From Bradyrhizobium sp. BR 10289 (lineage in GTDB: Bacteria; Pseudomonadota; Alphaproteobacteria; Rhizobiales; Xanthobacteraceae): a stretch of DNA of 64,000 nt. The stretch spans positions 1 to 64,000 of the forward strand of contig NZ_JACOFR010000006.1 of assembly GCF_019455385.1 (NCBI RefSeq), given 5' to 3'. Shown here one piece after another: positions 7,600-17,161 of this stretch (positions within the stretch are counted from its first letter, which is position 1; every line of letters starts with the position of its first letter). The notes under the pieces are model-generated. The model did not search any database, was not told the origin of the DNA, and saw nothing but the letters and a program-made list of their open reading frames with translations. The translations under genes were made by a program, and so were the position numbers.

Positions 7600-8808
7600 C
7601 TACTTCACCAGCGGGCAGCCGCCCTTGTCGAGCGGACGGAAGGCTTCGTCGCCGGGCACGGTGGCGATCAGCTTGTAGAGGTCCCACTCGCCCTTGGAGT
7701 CCTCGGGCTTCTTGACCTCGAACAGATACATGTCGTGGACCATGCGGCCGTCGATGCGGATCTTGCCGTTTTTGGCGAAGAAGTCGTTGACCGGCGTCTT
7801 GCGCATCTGCTCCATCACCTTCGGCGCCTCGTCGGTTTTGATTGCCTCGATCGCCTTCAGATAATGCATGGTCGCCGAATAGAGCCCGGCCTGGATCATG
7901 GTCGGCATGTGCCCGACCTTGTCGTTGAAGCGTTTCGAGAAGGCGCGCGTCTCCTCGTTCATGTCCCAGTAGAACGCGTCGGTGACGATCAGGCCCTGCG
8001 TCGCCTTGATGCCGAGCGAATGGGTGTCGGTGATCTCCTGCAGCAGCGCGATCATCTTCTGGCCGCCCTGGGTCAGGCCGAACTCGGCCGCCTGCTTCAG
8101 CGCATTGGTGGTGTCGCCTCCGGCGTTCGCCAGCGCGACCACCTTGGCCTTCGAGGCCTGAGCCTGGAGCAGGAAGGAGGAGAAGTCCGACGAGTTGAGG
8201 GGATGGCGGACCTCGCCGAGCACCTTGCCGCCGCTTTCCTTGACCACGTTGGCGGCGTCGCGCTGCAGCGCCATGCCGAAGGCGTAATCAGCGGTGACGA
8301 AGAACCAGGTGTCCTCGCCGCGCTTCACCATCGCCTTGCCGGCGACGTTCGACAGCGCATAGGTGTCGTAGGTCCAGTGCACCGTGTTGGGCGAACAGGC
8401 GGGCCCGGTGATGTCGGAGGAGCCGCCGCCGGAATTGATGTGGATCTTGTTTTTCTCGCGCGTCAGCGCCGAGATCGGCAGCGCCACCGACGACGTGGGC
8501 ACGTCGAAGATCGCGTCCACCTTGTCGTTGTCGTACCAGTTGCGGGCGATGTTGACGCCGACGTCGGGCTTGTTCTGATGATCGGCGGCGACGACTGCGA
8601 CAGGCTTGCCGGCGACCTTGCCACCGTAATCGGCGACCGCCATCTCGACCGCGGCGAGCGAGCCCTTGCCAGTCGCATCCGCATAGAGGCTCGACATGTC
8701 CGTGAGCACGCCGATCTTGACGACATCGTCGGAAATCTGCGCCTGTGCCGCGCCTGACGCGGCGGCGAGCGCGAGCCCGGCCGCGACGGCGGCGATGAGT
8801 TTTTGCAT
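7600..8808 (-). CDS. ABC transporter substrate-binding protein, branched-chain amino-acid type
   Basis: This 402-residue periplasmic protein has a signal peptide (about 1-23, ending AQA) and a type I periplasmic-binding fold of the LivJ/HAAT family (VKIGVLTDMSSLYAD, then NWYDNDKVDAIFDVPTS). It should bind amino acids, amides or short-chain carboxylates for an ABC importer. No permease or ATPase of that family is adjacent, so it is an orphan that must use components encoded elsewhere. The ATG at 8808 is preceded by AGGGAGAAACAC; a longer frame to 8874 has no such site. An inverted-repeat element separates it from the polyamine-type operon upstream. Confidence 0.9.
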   Translation of the reverse strand: MQKLIAAVAAGLALAAASGAAQAQISDDVVKIGVLTDMSSLYADATGKGSLAAVEMAVADYGGKVAGKPVAVVAADHQNKPDVGVNIARNWYDNDKVDAIFDVPTSSVALPISALTREKNKIHINSGGGSSDITGPACSPNTVHWTYDTYALSNVAGKAMVKRGEDTWFFVTADYAFGMALQRDAANVVKESGGKVLGEVRHPLNSSDFSSFLLQAQASKAKVVALANAGGDTTNALKQAAEFGLTQGGQKMIALLQEITDTHSLGIKATQGLIVTDAFYWDMNEETRAFSKRFNDKVGHMPTMIQAGLYSATMHYLKAIEAIKTDEAPKVMEQMRKTPVNDFFAKNGKIRIDGRMVHDMYLFEVKKPEDSKGEWDLYKLIATVPGDEAFRPLDKGGCPLVK

Positions 8809-8941
8809 GTGTTTCTCCCTGAGCATTGTTGTTTGGGCGTTGTTGCGAGGACCGTTGTAGCCGCTATCGGCCATGGCAGCTAAGCGGCGCGCGCCATAGC
8901 GGAATGCAAAATCGGAAGGGGCAGGGGGTTGTTTCCTTCGC

Positions 8942-9080
8942 CTCGCCCCGCTTGCGGGGAGAGGCCGGAGTGCATCGAAGATGCATTCCGGGTGAGGGGG
9001 GACTCTCCGCGAGTCTCACTGCCGGCGTCCTTGCGGAGACTCCCCCTCACCCCAACCCTCTCCCCGCAAGCGGGGAGAGG
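8942..9080. repeat. Inverted-repeat element, family A, copy 2
   Basis: The outer arms are CTCGCCCCGCTTGCGGGGAG and its near complement ending at 9080. Inner arms carry GGGTGAGGGG / CCCCCTCACCC, and a central pair is formed by ACTCTCCGC and GCGGAGACT. It lies between two genes on the same strand, just after the stop of the second permease gene. Confidence 0.85.
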
Positions 9081-9097
9081 GAGAAGTCGAGCGCCGT

Positions 9098-9925
9098 TCA
9101 GGCGCCGCCCTTCAGTCGTTCATTGCGCCGGCGCAAGGCTTCCAGCGTCGCGAGGAGGATCACCGACACCGCCGTCAAAATCACCGCCGCCGCGGTGATG
9201 GTCGGGCTGATGTTCTCGCGGATGCCGCTGAACATTTCGCGGGGCAAAGTGCGCTGCTCGGGCCCTGCCATGAACAGCACGATCACCACTTCGTCGAAGC
9301 TGGTGGCAAAGGCGAACAGTGCGCCTGATGCAAGGCCGGGCAGGATCAGCGGCAGGATCACGCGGCGGAACGCCTGAAGCGGCGAGGCGCCAAGCGAGGC
9401 GGCGGCGCGGGTGAGATTGGTGTCGAAGCTTTGCAGCGTCGCGCCGACCGTGATCACCACAAACGGCGTTGCCAGCGCGGTGTGGGCCAGGACCAGGCCG
9501 AGATAACTGCCGGTGAGGCCAATCGGCGCGAAGAAGAAATACAGGCCCACTGCGGTGATGACGCCGGGCACGACGACGGGCGACAGCACGAAAGCCAGCA
9601 CCAGCGGTTTGAGGCGGCTCTTCCACTGCGCCAGCCCCAGCGCGGCCAGCGTGCCCAGCACCATCGACAGCACGGTCGAGGCGACGCCGATGATCATGCT
9701 GTTCTTCAGCGCATTCATCCAGCGCGGCGAATGGATGAAATCGTCGTACCAGCGAAACGAGAAGCCCGGCAGCGGATAGGTGAGGTAGGAGCCCGAACTG
9801 AACGACAGCGGCATGATCGCCAGAATCGGCGCGATCAGGAAGAAGAAAACCAACGTCGAGATGACGATGGTCGCGCTCCATGCGATGCGCTGGCTGGGCG
9901 TGCGGAGGGTGGAATTGTCGCTCAA
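9098..9925 (-). CDS. ABC transporter permease, PotC type
   Basis: This 275-residue inner-membrane permease has about six transmembrane helices and the BPD_transp_1 EAA loop (RAAASLGASPLQAFRRVILPLILPG, positions about 175-200). A TTG start at 9925 is proposed: it overlaps the stop codon of the upstream permease (ATTGA) and has GGAGGG some 9 bases before it. A much longer open frame continuing to 10720 is a shadow of the first permease. It pairs with the PotB-type permease to form the channel of the polyamine/opine-type importer, and is the last gene of that operon. Confidence 0.88.
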   Translation of the reverse strand: MSDNSTLRTPSQRIAWSATIVISTLVFFFLIAPILAIMPLSFSSGSYLTYPLPGFSFRWYDDFIHSPRWMNALKNSMIIGVASTVLSMVLGTLAALGLAQWKSRLKPLVLAFVLSPVVVPGVITAVGLYFFFAPIGLTGSYLGLVLAHTALATPFVVITVGATLQSFDTNLTRAAASLGASPLQAFRRVILPLILPGLASGALFAFATSFDEVVIVLFMAGPEQRTLPREMFSGIRENISPTITAAAVILTAVSVILLATLEALRRRNERLKGGA

Positions 9926-11184
9926 TTCTTCATCCCTCCGGTGACCTGCTGGCCCTGCACCAATCTGCCGTAGACGAGGGCGAGCAGAACGGTTGCGAGC
10001 AGCAGCACGGCGCCCAGCGCGGACGCAAGGCCCCAATTGGCGGTCTCGGTGGTGTAGAGCGCAATGAAGTAGCTGATCATCTGATCGGCGGCGCCGCCGA
10101 CCAGCGCCGGTGTAATGTAGTAGCCGAGCGCGAGGATGAAGACGAGCAGGCTTCCGGCGCCGATGCCGGGCAGGGTCTGCGGCAGGTAGATGCGCCGGAA
10201 GGCGGTGAGGGGCGGCGCGCCGAGCGAGGCGGCGGCGCGCATATAGGCCGGCGAGATCGCCTTCATGCTGCTGTAGAGCGGCAGGATCATGAACGGCAGC
10301 AGCACGTGGGTCATCGCCACGCAGACGCCGAACCGATTGTAGATCAGGCGCAGCGGCGCATCGATGATGCCGAGCCAGTGCAGGCTGTCGTTGACCACGC
10401 CCTGGCTCTGCAACAGCACGATCCAGGCGCAGGTGCGGACCAGCAGCGACGTCCAGAACGGCAGCAGCACGAAGATCATCAGCAGGTTGGATTTGCCCGC
10501 CGGCAGCGTCGCCAGCAGATAGGCGACGGGGAAGCCGAGGATCAGGCAGAGTACCGTGACACTGAGGCTGATGAGGAAGGTGCGGCCGAAAATTTCGCGA
10601 TAGATGGCCTGATCGGGCGGTGCCGCCATGATCGCGCCGTCCGCATTCCGCGTCAGGTCGAGCGCCGCGAGGAGATAAAAGCCGGTTACGGGGCCGCTCG
10701 CGTCCTTGATCGTCGTCCATGTCGCCCGTTCGCGCCAGGCCGGATTGATCTTGCCGAGCGTCTCCTTCGCGGTGCCTGTATCAGGTACTGTCTTCAGATT
10801 GCGTGCGGTGCTGGTCAGGATGCTGCGAAAGCCGTTCAGGGCGTAGTTGAGCCGCTTGGCTGCAATCGCAAGGGTGCCGGCTTCGCGCGCTGTCTGGATG
10901 TCGTTGGCCAGCGCCGCATAAGGCTTTTCGTCCGGCAGGTCCTTGCCGTCCCAATTGGCGAGAGCAGCGACGGTTTGCGGCAGAACCTGACGGACCTCGT
11001 GATCGTCGACCGCGCGCCACAGCATGCCGGCGATCGGCCCTGCGAAGGTGAAGAGCAGGAAGATGAGAAGCGGTGCGACCAGCGCCAATGCCTTGACCTG
11101 GCGTGCCCGCTCCGCGCGCCTCAACCGGCGTTTGAGCGGTACCTCGGTCTCGGCATCAGCGCCGATCAAGAGCGCATCCGTCAT
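9922..11184 (-). CDS. ABC transporter permease, PotB type, with enlarged N-terminal loop
   Basis: This 420-residue permease is longer than the usual 280-310. A first transmembrane helix (about 35-55) is followed by a periplasmic insertion of about 130 residues before the remaining helices, which carry the EAA loop (RAAASLGAPPLTAFRRIYLPQTLPG). It starts 6 bases after the binding-protein gene and overlaps the next permease by four bases, so the operon order is ATPase, binding protein, PotB-like, PotC-like. Polyamine, putrescine or opine-like substrates are suggested by family only. The large loop may interact with the binding protein. Confidence 0.88.
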   Translation of the reverse strand: MTDALLIGADAETEVPLKRRLRRAERARQVKALALVAPLLIFLLFTFAGPIAGMLWRAVDDHEVRQVLPQTVAALANWDGKDLPDEKPYAALANDIQTAREAGTLAIAAKRLNYALNGFRSILTSTARNLKTVPDTGTAKETLGKINPAWRERATWTTIKDASGPVTGFYLLAALDLTRNADGAIMAAPPDQAIYREIFGRTFLISLSVTVLCLILGFPVAYLLATLPAGKSNLLMIFVLLPFWTSLLVRTCAWIVLLQSQGVVNDSLHWLGIIDAPLRLIYNRFGVCVAMTHVLLPFMILPLYSSMKAISPAYMRAAASLGAPPLTAFRRIYLPQTLPGIGAGSLLVFILALGYYITPALVGGAADQMISYFIALYTTETANWGLASALGAVLLLATVLLALVYGRLVQGQQVTGGMKN

Positions 11185-11190
11185 TGGTCG

Positions 11191-12249
11191 CTATTTCGCG
11201 GCCCATTTGTTGAAGCGCTCGGTCAGGCGGTCGATGTTCTCGAGCCAGAAGCCGACATTGATCTCGACCGCGTTCTTGATGTTGTCGGGCGCTGTCGGCA
11301 GGTCCTTCAGGACAGCGGGCTGCAGCTTGCCGGCTGCGTCCTTGTTCGAAGTGCCGTAGGCGATGTTCTCCGACAGCTTTGACTGGTTCTCCGCCTTGCC
11401 CGCGAAGTCGAGGAATTTGTAGGCCGCGTCCTTGTTCGGGCTGCCCTTCAGGATGACCCAGCTGTCGAGCGTGAACAGCGCGCCGTCCCACACCATGCCA
11501 AAATTCTTCTTCTCGTTCTTGTTCGCGGTGTCGATGCGGCCATTGTAGACCGAGGTCATCGCGACTTCGCCCGAGGCGAGCAGTTGCGGCGGCTGGGCGC
11601 CGGCCTTCCACCAGACGAGATCGCCCTTGATGGTGTCGAGCTTCTTGAATGCGCGCTCGACGCCCTCGTCGGTCGCGAGCACCTTGTAGACGTCCTTCGG
11701 TGCGACGCCGTCGGCCATCAGCGCGATCTCCAGCGTGGTCTTCGGGCCCTGACGCAGGGCGCGCTTGCCGGGAATCTTCTTGGTGTCGAAGAAGTCGGCC
11801 CAGCCGCTGGGCGCCTCCTTCAGCTTGTCCTTGTCGTAGCCGAGCACGAAGTCATAGAGGATGGCGCCGACGCCGCAAGCGTTGACCGATGGCGGGATAT
11901 AGGCGGCCTCGCCGCCGATCTTCGAATAATCCAGCTTCTCGAACAGGCCTTCCTCGCAGCCGACCGCGAGCTCGTCGCTCTCGACCTGGACGACGTCCCA
12001 GGTGGCGGCGCCGCCCTGCACCTTGGCGCGCAGCACGCCGACGCCGCCGTCCCACGACTCGTCGTTCATGGCGATGCCCGATGCCTTCTTGAACGGCTCG
12101 AAATAGACCTTCTTCTGGGCCTCCTGGTACGCGCCGCCCCACGACACCACGGTGAGGTCACGTGCCTGCGCGACAGGGGCCAGCGCAGCGCTGGCGCAAA
12201 ACGCCGCGGCGAATCCCAGAGCAATCGTGCCAGTCTTGCGCTTCAGCAT
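11191..12249 (-). CDS. ABC transporter substrate-binding protein, PotD type
   Basis: This 352-residue periplasmic protein has a signal peptide (about 1-29, ending AQA) and the type II binding fold typical of spermidine/putrescine and opine binding proteins (LTVVSWGGAYQEAQKKVYFEPF near the N-terminus). Acidic residues that would bind amine groups cannot be placed with confidence by eye, so substrate remains open. Its gene lies between the ATPase and permease genes, 48 and 6 bases from each, in one operon. Confidence 0.9.
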   Translation of the reverse strand: MLKRKTGTIALGFAAAFCASAALAPVAQARDLTVVSWGGAYQEAQKKVYFEPFKKASGIAMNDESWDGGVGVLRAKVQGGAATWDVVQVESDELAVGCEEGLFEKLDYSKIGGEAAYIPPSVNACGVGAILYDFVLGYDKDKLKEAPSGWADFFDTKKIPGKRALRQGPKTTLEIALMADGVAPKDVYKVLATDEGVERAFKKLDTIKGDLVWWKAGAQPPQLLASGEVAMTSVYNGRIDTANKNEKKNFGMVWDGALFTLDSWVILKGSPNKDAAYKFLDFAGKAENQSKLSENIAYGTSNKDAAGKLQPAVLKDLPTAPDNIKNAVEINVGFWLENIDRLTERFNKWAAK

Positions 12250-12297
12250 GGTCCTTGTTCCTTCTTCCTGTGTGTTGCGTTGAGCTTGACCGCTGGA

Positions 12298-13407
12298 TCA
12301 GACGGGATCGAGGGCCAAGCAATCCTCGGGCCGGAAGCTGATGAATACGCTCTCGCCGGGTGTAAGACTGCGATGGGCGCCAAGCTGAAGCTTGACCATG
12401 AACTCGGCATTGTCCGCGACATCGAGCACGGCCAGCGCGTGGTCGCCGAGATAGATAGTGTTCTGCACTTTTGCCGGCAGCCGGTTCGGCCCGTCGCTGG
12501 AAGTGCCCTCGGGGATGATGGCAATCCGCTCCGGACGCACAGACAGCGAGGTCGATGCGCCCGCGCCCGAAATATTGACCGCCCGCGCGGTGACAGCGCC
12601 GCCGCCAGCCAGCGCGACGCGGCAATAGTCCTTGTCGATGGTCTCGACCGTGCCGGCCAGCACGTTGTTCTCGCCGATGAAGTGCGCCACGAAACTGTTG
12701 ACCGGACGCTCATACAGCGCGTCGGGCCGGTCGATCTGCTGCACGATGCCGTCGTTGAACACGGCGATGCGGTCCGACATGGTGAGCGCTTCGCTCTGGT
12801 CGTGGGTGACGTAGACGATCGTGATGCCCATGGTCTCGTGCAGCTGCTTGATCTCCAGCTGCATCTGCTCGCGCAGGCGCTTGTCCAGCGCGCCCAGGGG
12901 CTCGTCCATCAGCACCAGTTGCGGATTGAACACCAGTGCGCGGGCCAGCGCCACGCGCTGCTGCTGGCCGCCGGACAATTGCCCGGGCCGCCGCTGCGCC
13001 ATTGTCTCCATCTTGATCATGCGCAGCGCGGCGTTGACCCGCTCTTGCGTTTCGGCCGTGCTCGTGTTGCGTACCGAGAGCGGGAAGGCGATGTTCTCGG
13101 CGATGGTCAGATGCGGGAACAGGGCATAGTTCTGGAACACCATGCCGATGTCGCGCTTGTGCGGCGGCACATTCTTGATCGGCCGCTCGCCGAGAAAGAT
13201 CTCGCCCTGGGTTGGAACCTCAAAGCCGGCCAGCATCATCAGCGTGGTCGTCTTGCCCGAGCCCGAGGGGCCGAGCAGGGTGATGAACTCGCCCTTCCTG
13301 ATGTCGAGGTCGAGGTTCTTCACCACGAGGTGCTCACCATCATAGGTCTTCTGTATGCCGGAAAAGCGCACCAAGGCCGGCGCAGGCGTGACCATGCCGG
13401 CTTCCAT
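12298..13407 (-). CDS. ABC transporter ATP-binding protein, PotA type
   Basis: This 369-residue ATPase has Walker A GPSGSGKTT (46-54), Q loop, signature LSGGQ (144-148), Walker B LVLMDEP (164-170), the switch His in VTHDQ, and a C-terminal TOBE domain from about 290, as in PotA/FbpC. It energises the importer. The start at 13407 has GAGGACAAG upstream; a second ATG lies four codons in. The frame stays open upstream into the DUF4403 gene, but that part is noncoding. It is the first gene of the four-gene importer operon; the 80-base gap to the upstream gene could hold the promoter. Confidence 0.92.
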   Translation of the reverse strand: MEAGMVTPAPALVRFSGIQKTYDGEHLVVKNLDLDIRKGEFITLLGPSGSGKTTTLMMLAGFEVPTQGEIFLGERPIKNVPPHKRDIGMVFQNYALFPHLTIAENIAFPLSVRNTSTAETQERVNAALRMIKMETMAQRRPGQLSGGQQQRVALARALVFNPQLVLMDEPLGALDKRLREQMQLEIKQLHETMGITIVYVTHDQSEALTMSDRIAVFNDGIVQQIDRPDALYERPVNSFVAHFIGENNVLAGTVETIDKDYCRVALAGGGAVTARAVNISGAGASTSLSVRPERIAIIPEGTSSDGPNRLPAKVQNTIYLGDHALAVLDVADNAEFMVKLQLGAHRSLTPGESVFISFRPEDCLALDPV

Positions 13408-13487
13408 CTTGTCCTCGCGTCGTCCCCTATGTTGCTGGGCGAGATTAGCACCCTCGGGCGAGAATGCCAGCGGCGCAAGCAGGCGCG

Positions 13488-15056
13488 CTACATCCCCGGC
13501 AGCTTGGTCACATACACGTTCAACGTCCCGCCGGCTTCGGCGACCACGCGCAGCGTCTTGGAGTCGAAGGCGATGTCGGCGAGGGTGAGGCTGTCGATTT
13601 TCGCATCGACCTTGAGGCCGTCCTCGCTCTTCTGGTAGTCGGCGATGGCGGCTGCGATCTTCTCGCGCGCATTGGCGGCGATCGGCTTCAGGTCGAGCGT
13701 CGCCTTCTGCACCAGCGCCTGCTGCATCTGCGGCACCACCGCGCGGGCTGCGGCCCCGAGCAGGCCGAAGGCGGCCTCGGACTCCACCGCGAGCTGGATG
13801 TCGGCGAGCCGGAGCGTCTGCTGCGCCTGGTCGAGCATCGGCCGGCCCCAGATGTGCACGGTCGCCTCGGCACCGAGGCCGAGCCAGCTCTTCTTCTCCT
13901 TGGCGCGCACCAGCAGCGAGATCAGCAGGCGCTCGCCCCAGGGGACGACGTCGACGCTCTTCACGGTGACGTCGACCGGGCCCGAGCCGTCCTCGGGATA
14001 GGTGTGGCCGACCATTTGCGCGGCGATCAGCTTGTTGATCTCGGTGAAGGGCACGTCGATGGGGACGCCGATGTTCACGCCGGTGCCGGTCGGCGGCACG
14101 ATCGAGATTTTTTCGGGGAACGGGCAGTCCGGCTTGGACGGCGTCGAGGTGACGCGCGTCTCGAGCTCGAGGCCCATCAGCAGCGTCACGTTCTGCGCGT
14201 CGACGCGCGGCTGCGCGGCGATGGCGCGGGTCGGCTTCATCTCGAGCCAGAGCGGCGGCAGCGCAGCGGACGAGCCGGTGCCTTGCAGCGGGATCGAGCG
14301 GCACGCCTTGGCCCATTGCATCTTCGCATTCTCGCGCAGCGAGGGATCGTTGCGGATGCGCTCCGAGACGATATTGATCTGCTCGCCGACATTCTTGTCG
14401 ATCAGCGGCTTGACCTGCGCCGGCACGTTGACCTTGGCGCCGGAGAGGTTGACGTTGGTGTCGCCGAGATTGACCTGCGCCCCGAGATTGGGCTCGAGAT
14501 GCCAGTTGGCCGCGAGCTTCGGGCGTGAGGTGACGATGACGTTACCCTTGATCTCGGCGCTGGCGTTCAAATTCTTGATGTTGATCGCGCCGATCCGCTT
14601 CGCGGCGTCACCACCGAGCACGCTGCCGAGCGCATCGCCGAGGGCGCCGGTGGTCTTCGCGGACAGCGAGCCCGTCACGTTCAGCTTGCCAGAGAGCGGC
14701 GTCGAGATCGTCAGCACGTCCTTGTCGCCGGTGGCGGCCATCGGTCCGCGCACGGCGGACCAGCCGATGTCGGCATTCTCCAGGATCTGCGAAATCGGGT
14801 TGTCGGCCTTGCCGGCGAAGTTGCGCGGTGCGGCCTTCTCGGCCTGCTCCCGGATCGCCGATATCGCGATCGCGACCGGCGCGACCACGATCGAGCTCTT
14901 TGCGGCCGGCGGCAGCGGGGGCAATTGCGCGACCGGCGGGGCGGAATTGGTCGCGCGCGGCGACAGCCAGTCCATCGCCTTCAGGCTGATGACAAACGAC
15001 ACCGCCAGCACCGCGACTGCGATCAGGACAGTTTTCAAATTCAACGTCAGACGCAT
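13488..15056 (-). CDS. DUF4403 family membrane-anchored protein
   Basis: This protein of about 522 residues has one N-terminal transmembrane helix (about 7-27), a Pro-rich linker and a long periplasmic body. I recognise the body as the DUF4403 family from the motif series VAPVAIAISAIREQAEKAAP, LSGKLNVTGSLSAK, and WGERLLISLLVRAKEKKSW. The family is often related to lipid-binding SMP-like or BPI-like folds, but no activity is established. The ATG at 15056 is preferred over the TTG one codon earlier; GGGGG lies just upstream. It lies upstream of the importer operon on the same strand, probably as an independent gene. Confidence 0.8.
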   Translation of the reverse strand: MRLTLNLKTVLIAVAVLAVSFVISLKAMDWLSPRATNSAPPVAQLPPLPPAAKSSIVVAPVAIAISAIREQAEKAAPRNFAGKADNPISQILENADIGWSAVRGPMAATGDKDVLTISTPLSGKLNVTGSLSAKTTGALGDALGSVLGGDAAKRIGAINIKNLNASAEIKGNVIVTSRPKLAANWHLEPNLGAQVNLGDTNVNLSGAKVNVPAQVKPLIDKNVGEQINIVSERIRNDPSLRENAKMQWAKACRSIPLQGTGSSAALPPLWLEMKPTRAIAAQPRVDAQNVTLLMGLELETRVTSTPSKPDCPFPEKISIVPPTGTGVNIGVPIDVPFTEINKLIAAQMVGHTYPEDGSGPVDVTVKSVDVVPWGERLLISLLVRAKEKKSWLGLGAEATVHIWGRPMLDQAQQTLRLADIQLAVESEAAFGLLGAAARAVVPQMQQALVQKATLDLKPIAANAREKIAAAIADYQKSEDGLKVDAKIDSLTLADIAFDSKTLRVVAEAGGTLNVYVTKLPGM

Positions 15057-15172
15057 CAATCCCCCAGGCCGCCCGGAGGGGATTTTACAGGCCGGGCGAG
15101 GAGGGCGCTAGAGCGCACCAAGGGGGTGGAATTGGGGCGAACAGGTTAACGTTTGCGCACGCCCTTGCACGC

Positions 15173-15811
15173 CTAGCCGCGTTTGGGACGGCGGACTGCG
15201 CGCACCTTGCCCGTAGCACCGCCGCCGCAGAACAGGCGGTCGCCACCATCCGATTCCAGTCCCGAAACCATCGTCCCCGCGGGCATATCCAGCTGCTCCA
15301 GCACCTTGCCGGTCTCGGGGTCGACCCGCCTGATGTCACTGTCCTCGCCCTCCCAGGTGCCGTGCCAGAGCTCGCCGTCGACCCAGGTCACCCCGGTCAC
15401 GAAGCGCTTGCTCTCGATGGTGCGGAGAACTTTTCCGGTGTCCGGATCGATCTGGTGGATCTTGCGGTCGCGATATTGTCCGACCCAGAGCGAGCCTTCG
15501 GCCCAGGCCAGCCCGGAGTCACCGCCGCCGCCGGGCGCGGGAATGGTGGCAATTACCCTGCCGGTGGCGGCGTCGATCTTCTGGATGCGGTCCTCGGCGA
15601 TCTGGAACAGATGGCGGCCGTCGAACGCGGTGCCCGCATGCGCGGCGACGTCGATCGAGCGGGCGATCTTGCCGCTGGCGGGATCGACGGCGTTGAGCTT
15701 GTCGCCCGATGCGAACCAGACATGGGTGCCGTCATAGGTGACGCCGTGCACGGCCTCGACGCCTGCGAACGGTCCGTATTCCCTGACGATCTCGGCGGCT
15801 GAGCGTTTCAT
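15173..15811 (-). CDS. Beta-propeller (PQQ/NHL-like repeat) protein
   Basis: This 212-residue cytoplasmic protein has at least four repeats of a propeller blade (DPASGKIARSI, DAATGRVIATI, DPDTGKVLRTI, DPETGKVLEQL), each ending in a Val/Ile strand and separated by Trp-containing strands (HVWFASG, SLWVGQY, ELWHGTW). There is no signal peptide and no catalytic motif that I can name. The repeats resemble the glutamine-cyclotransferase/PQQ-binding-like propellers. AGGGATCACGCAG precedes the ATG. It follows the TPR regulator by 30 bases on the same strand and may be its operon partner. Confidence 0.8.
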   Translation of the reverse strand: MKRSAAEIVREYGPFAGVEAVHGVTYDGTHVWFASGDKLNAVDPASGKIARSIDVAAHAGTAFDGRHLFQIAEDRIQKIDAATGRVIATIPAPGGGGDSGLAWAEGSLWVGQYRDRKIHQIDPDTGKVLRTIESKRFVTGVTWVDGELWHGTWEGEDSDIRRVDPETGKVLEQLDMPAGTMVSGLESDGGDRLFCGGGATGKVRAVRRPKRG

Positions 15812-15841
15812 CTGCGTGATCCCTGTGATGTGTCCGCAAGC

Positions 15842-17062
15842 TTAAATCTTCAGGATGGGTGCGGGGAGTAACAAGCCTGTCGGGAAACCCGGGACGGGCG
15901 GCGTCATCCAGCGCCGCGCGCGGCCATGTCCGAACGACTGCACCTTGTTCGATCGCGCCAGCTCGTCGAGCGCACGCTGCACCGTGCGCGCGCTCGTGCC
16001 CAGCGCCAGCGCGAGGGCCGAGCTCGACCATGGCTCGCCGTCGGCGAGGAAGGCGAGGACCGCGGCGTGCTTCTCCTCGACGGGACGCGCCAGCACGAGG
16101 ACGTCACGCGTCTTCCGGGGCGAGAGCATAAAACCCTCTCTGGTCGCGCTGATGTCGGCCAGCGGCTTGAGCTTGGTGCGGAGCCGGCCGATCTCGACGC
16201 GCAATCGCGCGCGATGGGACTCATCGGCGTGCCTTGCGTGGAACGCGCCTGCGATCAGCGCCTCCCGCGAGACATCCGCGGGCCAGGCCTGCGCCAGCAG
16301 ACGCACCAGCGCGAACAATACCGGCCGCGTTCCGAGCGAGGCAACGACGCCCTGCCGGCGCACGACATGATGGAAGGTGTCGACCACGAGCGCGGTCGAT
16401 GTCGCGAGGCGCTCGACCTCGCCGAGCAGCAACGGGTGCTCGCTGCCGCGCGCGATCAGGCGCGCGGCCGGCGTATCGAGGATGAGCCTGGCGCTGTCGA
16501 CCTCGGCCGCAAGCGCGGGAATGCCGGCCTGAAGCGCGGCTTTTGCCGCCAGCTCAAGCGCCGCGCGCGCCTCTTTCGTCTTCAGCCGCCGGATCGCGAT
16601 GCCGGCGACCACGAGCTCGCGGACGACTTGCGAGGCCGGCGCGAGCGGGACGGCGCCAAGCCCGGCCAGGATGCGCTCGGCCTCGTCGATGCGGCCGACG
16701 AGGAGCAGGCGGCGCGCCTCGATGTGGCCCGCATGCGCGGCATTGGCGAGATCGCCGTGCCTTTCCAGCGTGGCACGCGCGTCCACGAGCGCTTTCACCG
16801 GCCAGTTCAGCTCGCGCGAGACCAGTGCGATCTCGGCCTCGGCTACCACGCATCTTGCGCGCGCCATGGCTTCGCGCGGACCGAACGCACGCGCGGCGCT
16901 GCGCAGCAGCGTCTTCGCCTTCGCGAGATCGCCGAGCTGCGCCATCGCGATGCCGCGCAGCGCCAGCGACGGGGCGTCGTTGCGCAGCGCCACACGGTTC
17001 AGCGCGCCGAGCGGATCGCCGGCCTCGAGCGCCCGCGCGGCGGCGGTGATCAGCGACTCCAT
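15842..17062 (-). CDS. Transcriptional regulator with TPR-like and two winged-helix regions
   Basis: This 406-residue protein has an alpha-helical, Ala-rich N-terminal half (about 1-200) of TPR character. A SARP/OmpR-like winged-helix segment follows (about 240-320, with HRARLRVEIGRLRTKLKPL as the recognition-type helix). A C-terminal helix-turn-helix (about 335-385, ALALGTSARTVQRALDELARS) ends the protein. It is divergent from the DUF899 gene across 99 bases, which suggests it controls that gene and perhaps itself. I do not recognise a named regulator; the double DNA-binding layout is unusual. Confidence 0.75.
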   Translation of the reverse strand: MESLITAAARALEAGDPLGALNRVALRNDAPSLALRGIAMAQLGDLAKAKTLLRSAARAFGPREAMARARCVVAEAEIALVSRELNWPVKALVDARATLERHGDLANAAHAGHIEARRLLLVGRIDEAERILAGLGAVPLAPASQVVRELVVAGIAIRRLKTKEARAALELAAKAALQAGIPALAAEVDSARLILDTPAARLIARGSEHPLLLGEVERLATSTALVVDTFHHVVRRQGVVASLGTRPVLFALVRLLAQAWPADVSREALIAGAFHARHADESHRARLRVEIGRLRTKLKPLADISATREGFMLSPRKTRDVLVLARPVEEKHAAVLAFLADGEPWSSSALALALGTSARTVQRALDELARSNKVQSFGHGRARRWMTPPVPGFPTGLLLPAPILKI

Positions 17063-17161
17063 GCCAATCCCGCCACACTTGTTACTCCCACCGGCTGGCC
17101 GCCCGGTGGCAGAAATCGTTGGCGGCCGACGATGTGCGGTGAGCAGGAGATTTGGAGAGCC

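Noticed and set aside
9926..10720. Extension of the second permease to a 540-residue protein
   Set aside because: The upstream part is an out-of-frame shadow of the first permease and is Arg/Pro/His-rich without any membrane segment.
13408..14316. Extension of the PotA-type ATPase upstream
   Set aside because: It overlaps the DUF4403 gene in another frame and has low-complexity Arg/Asp composition.
17100..17120. Sigma-54 promoter TGGCA...TTGG before the DUF899 gene
   Set aside because: The GG-N10-GC spacing is not met.
15926..17161. Extension of the DUF899 protein to 674 residues
   Set aside because: The extra part is antisense to the TPR regulator and not protein-like.
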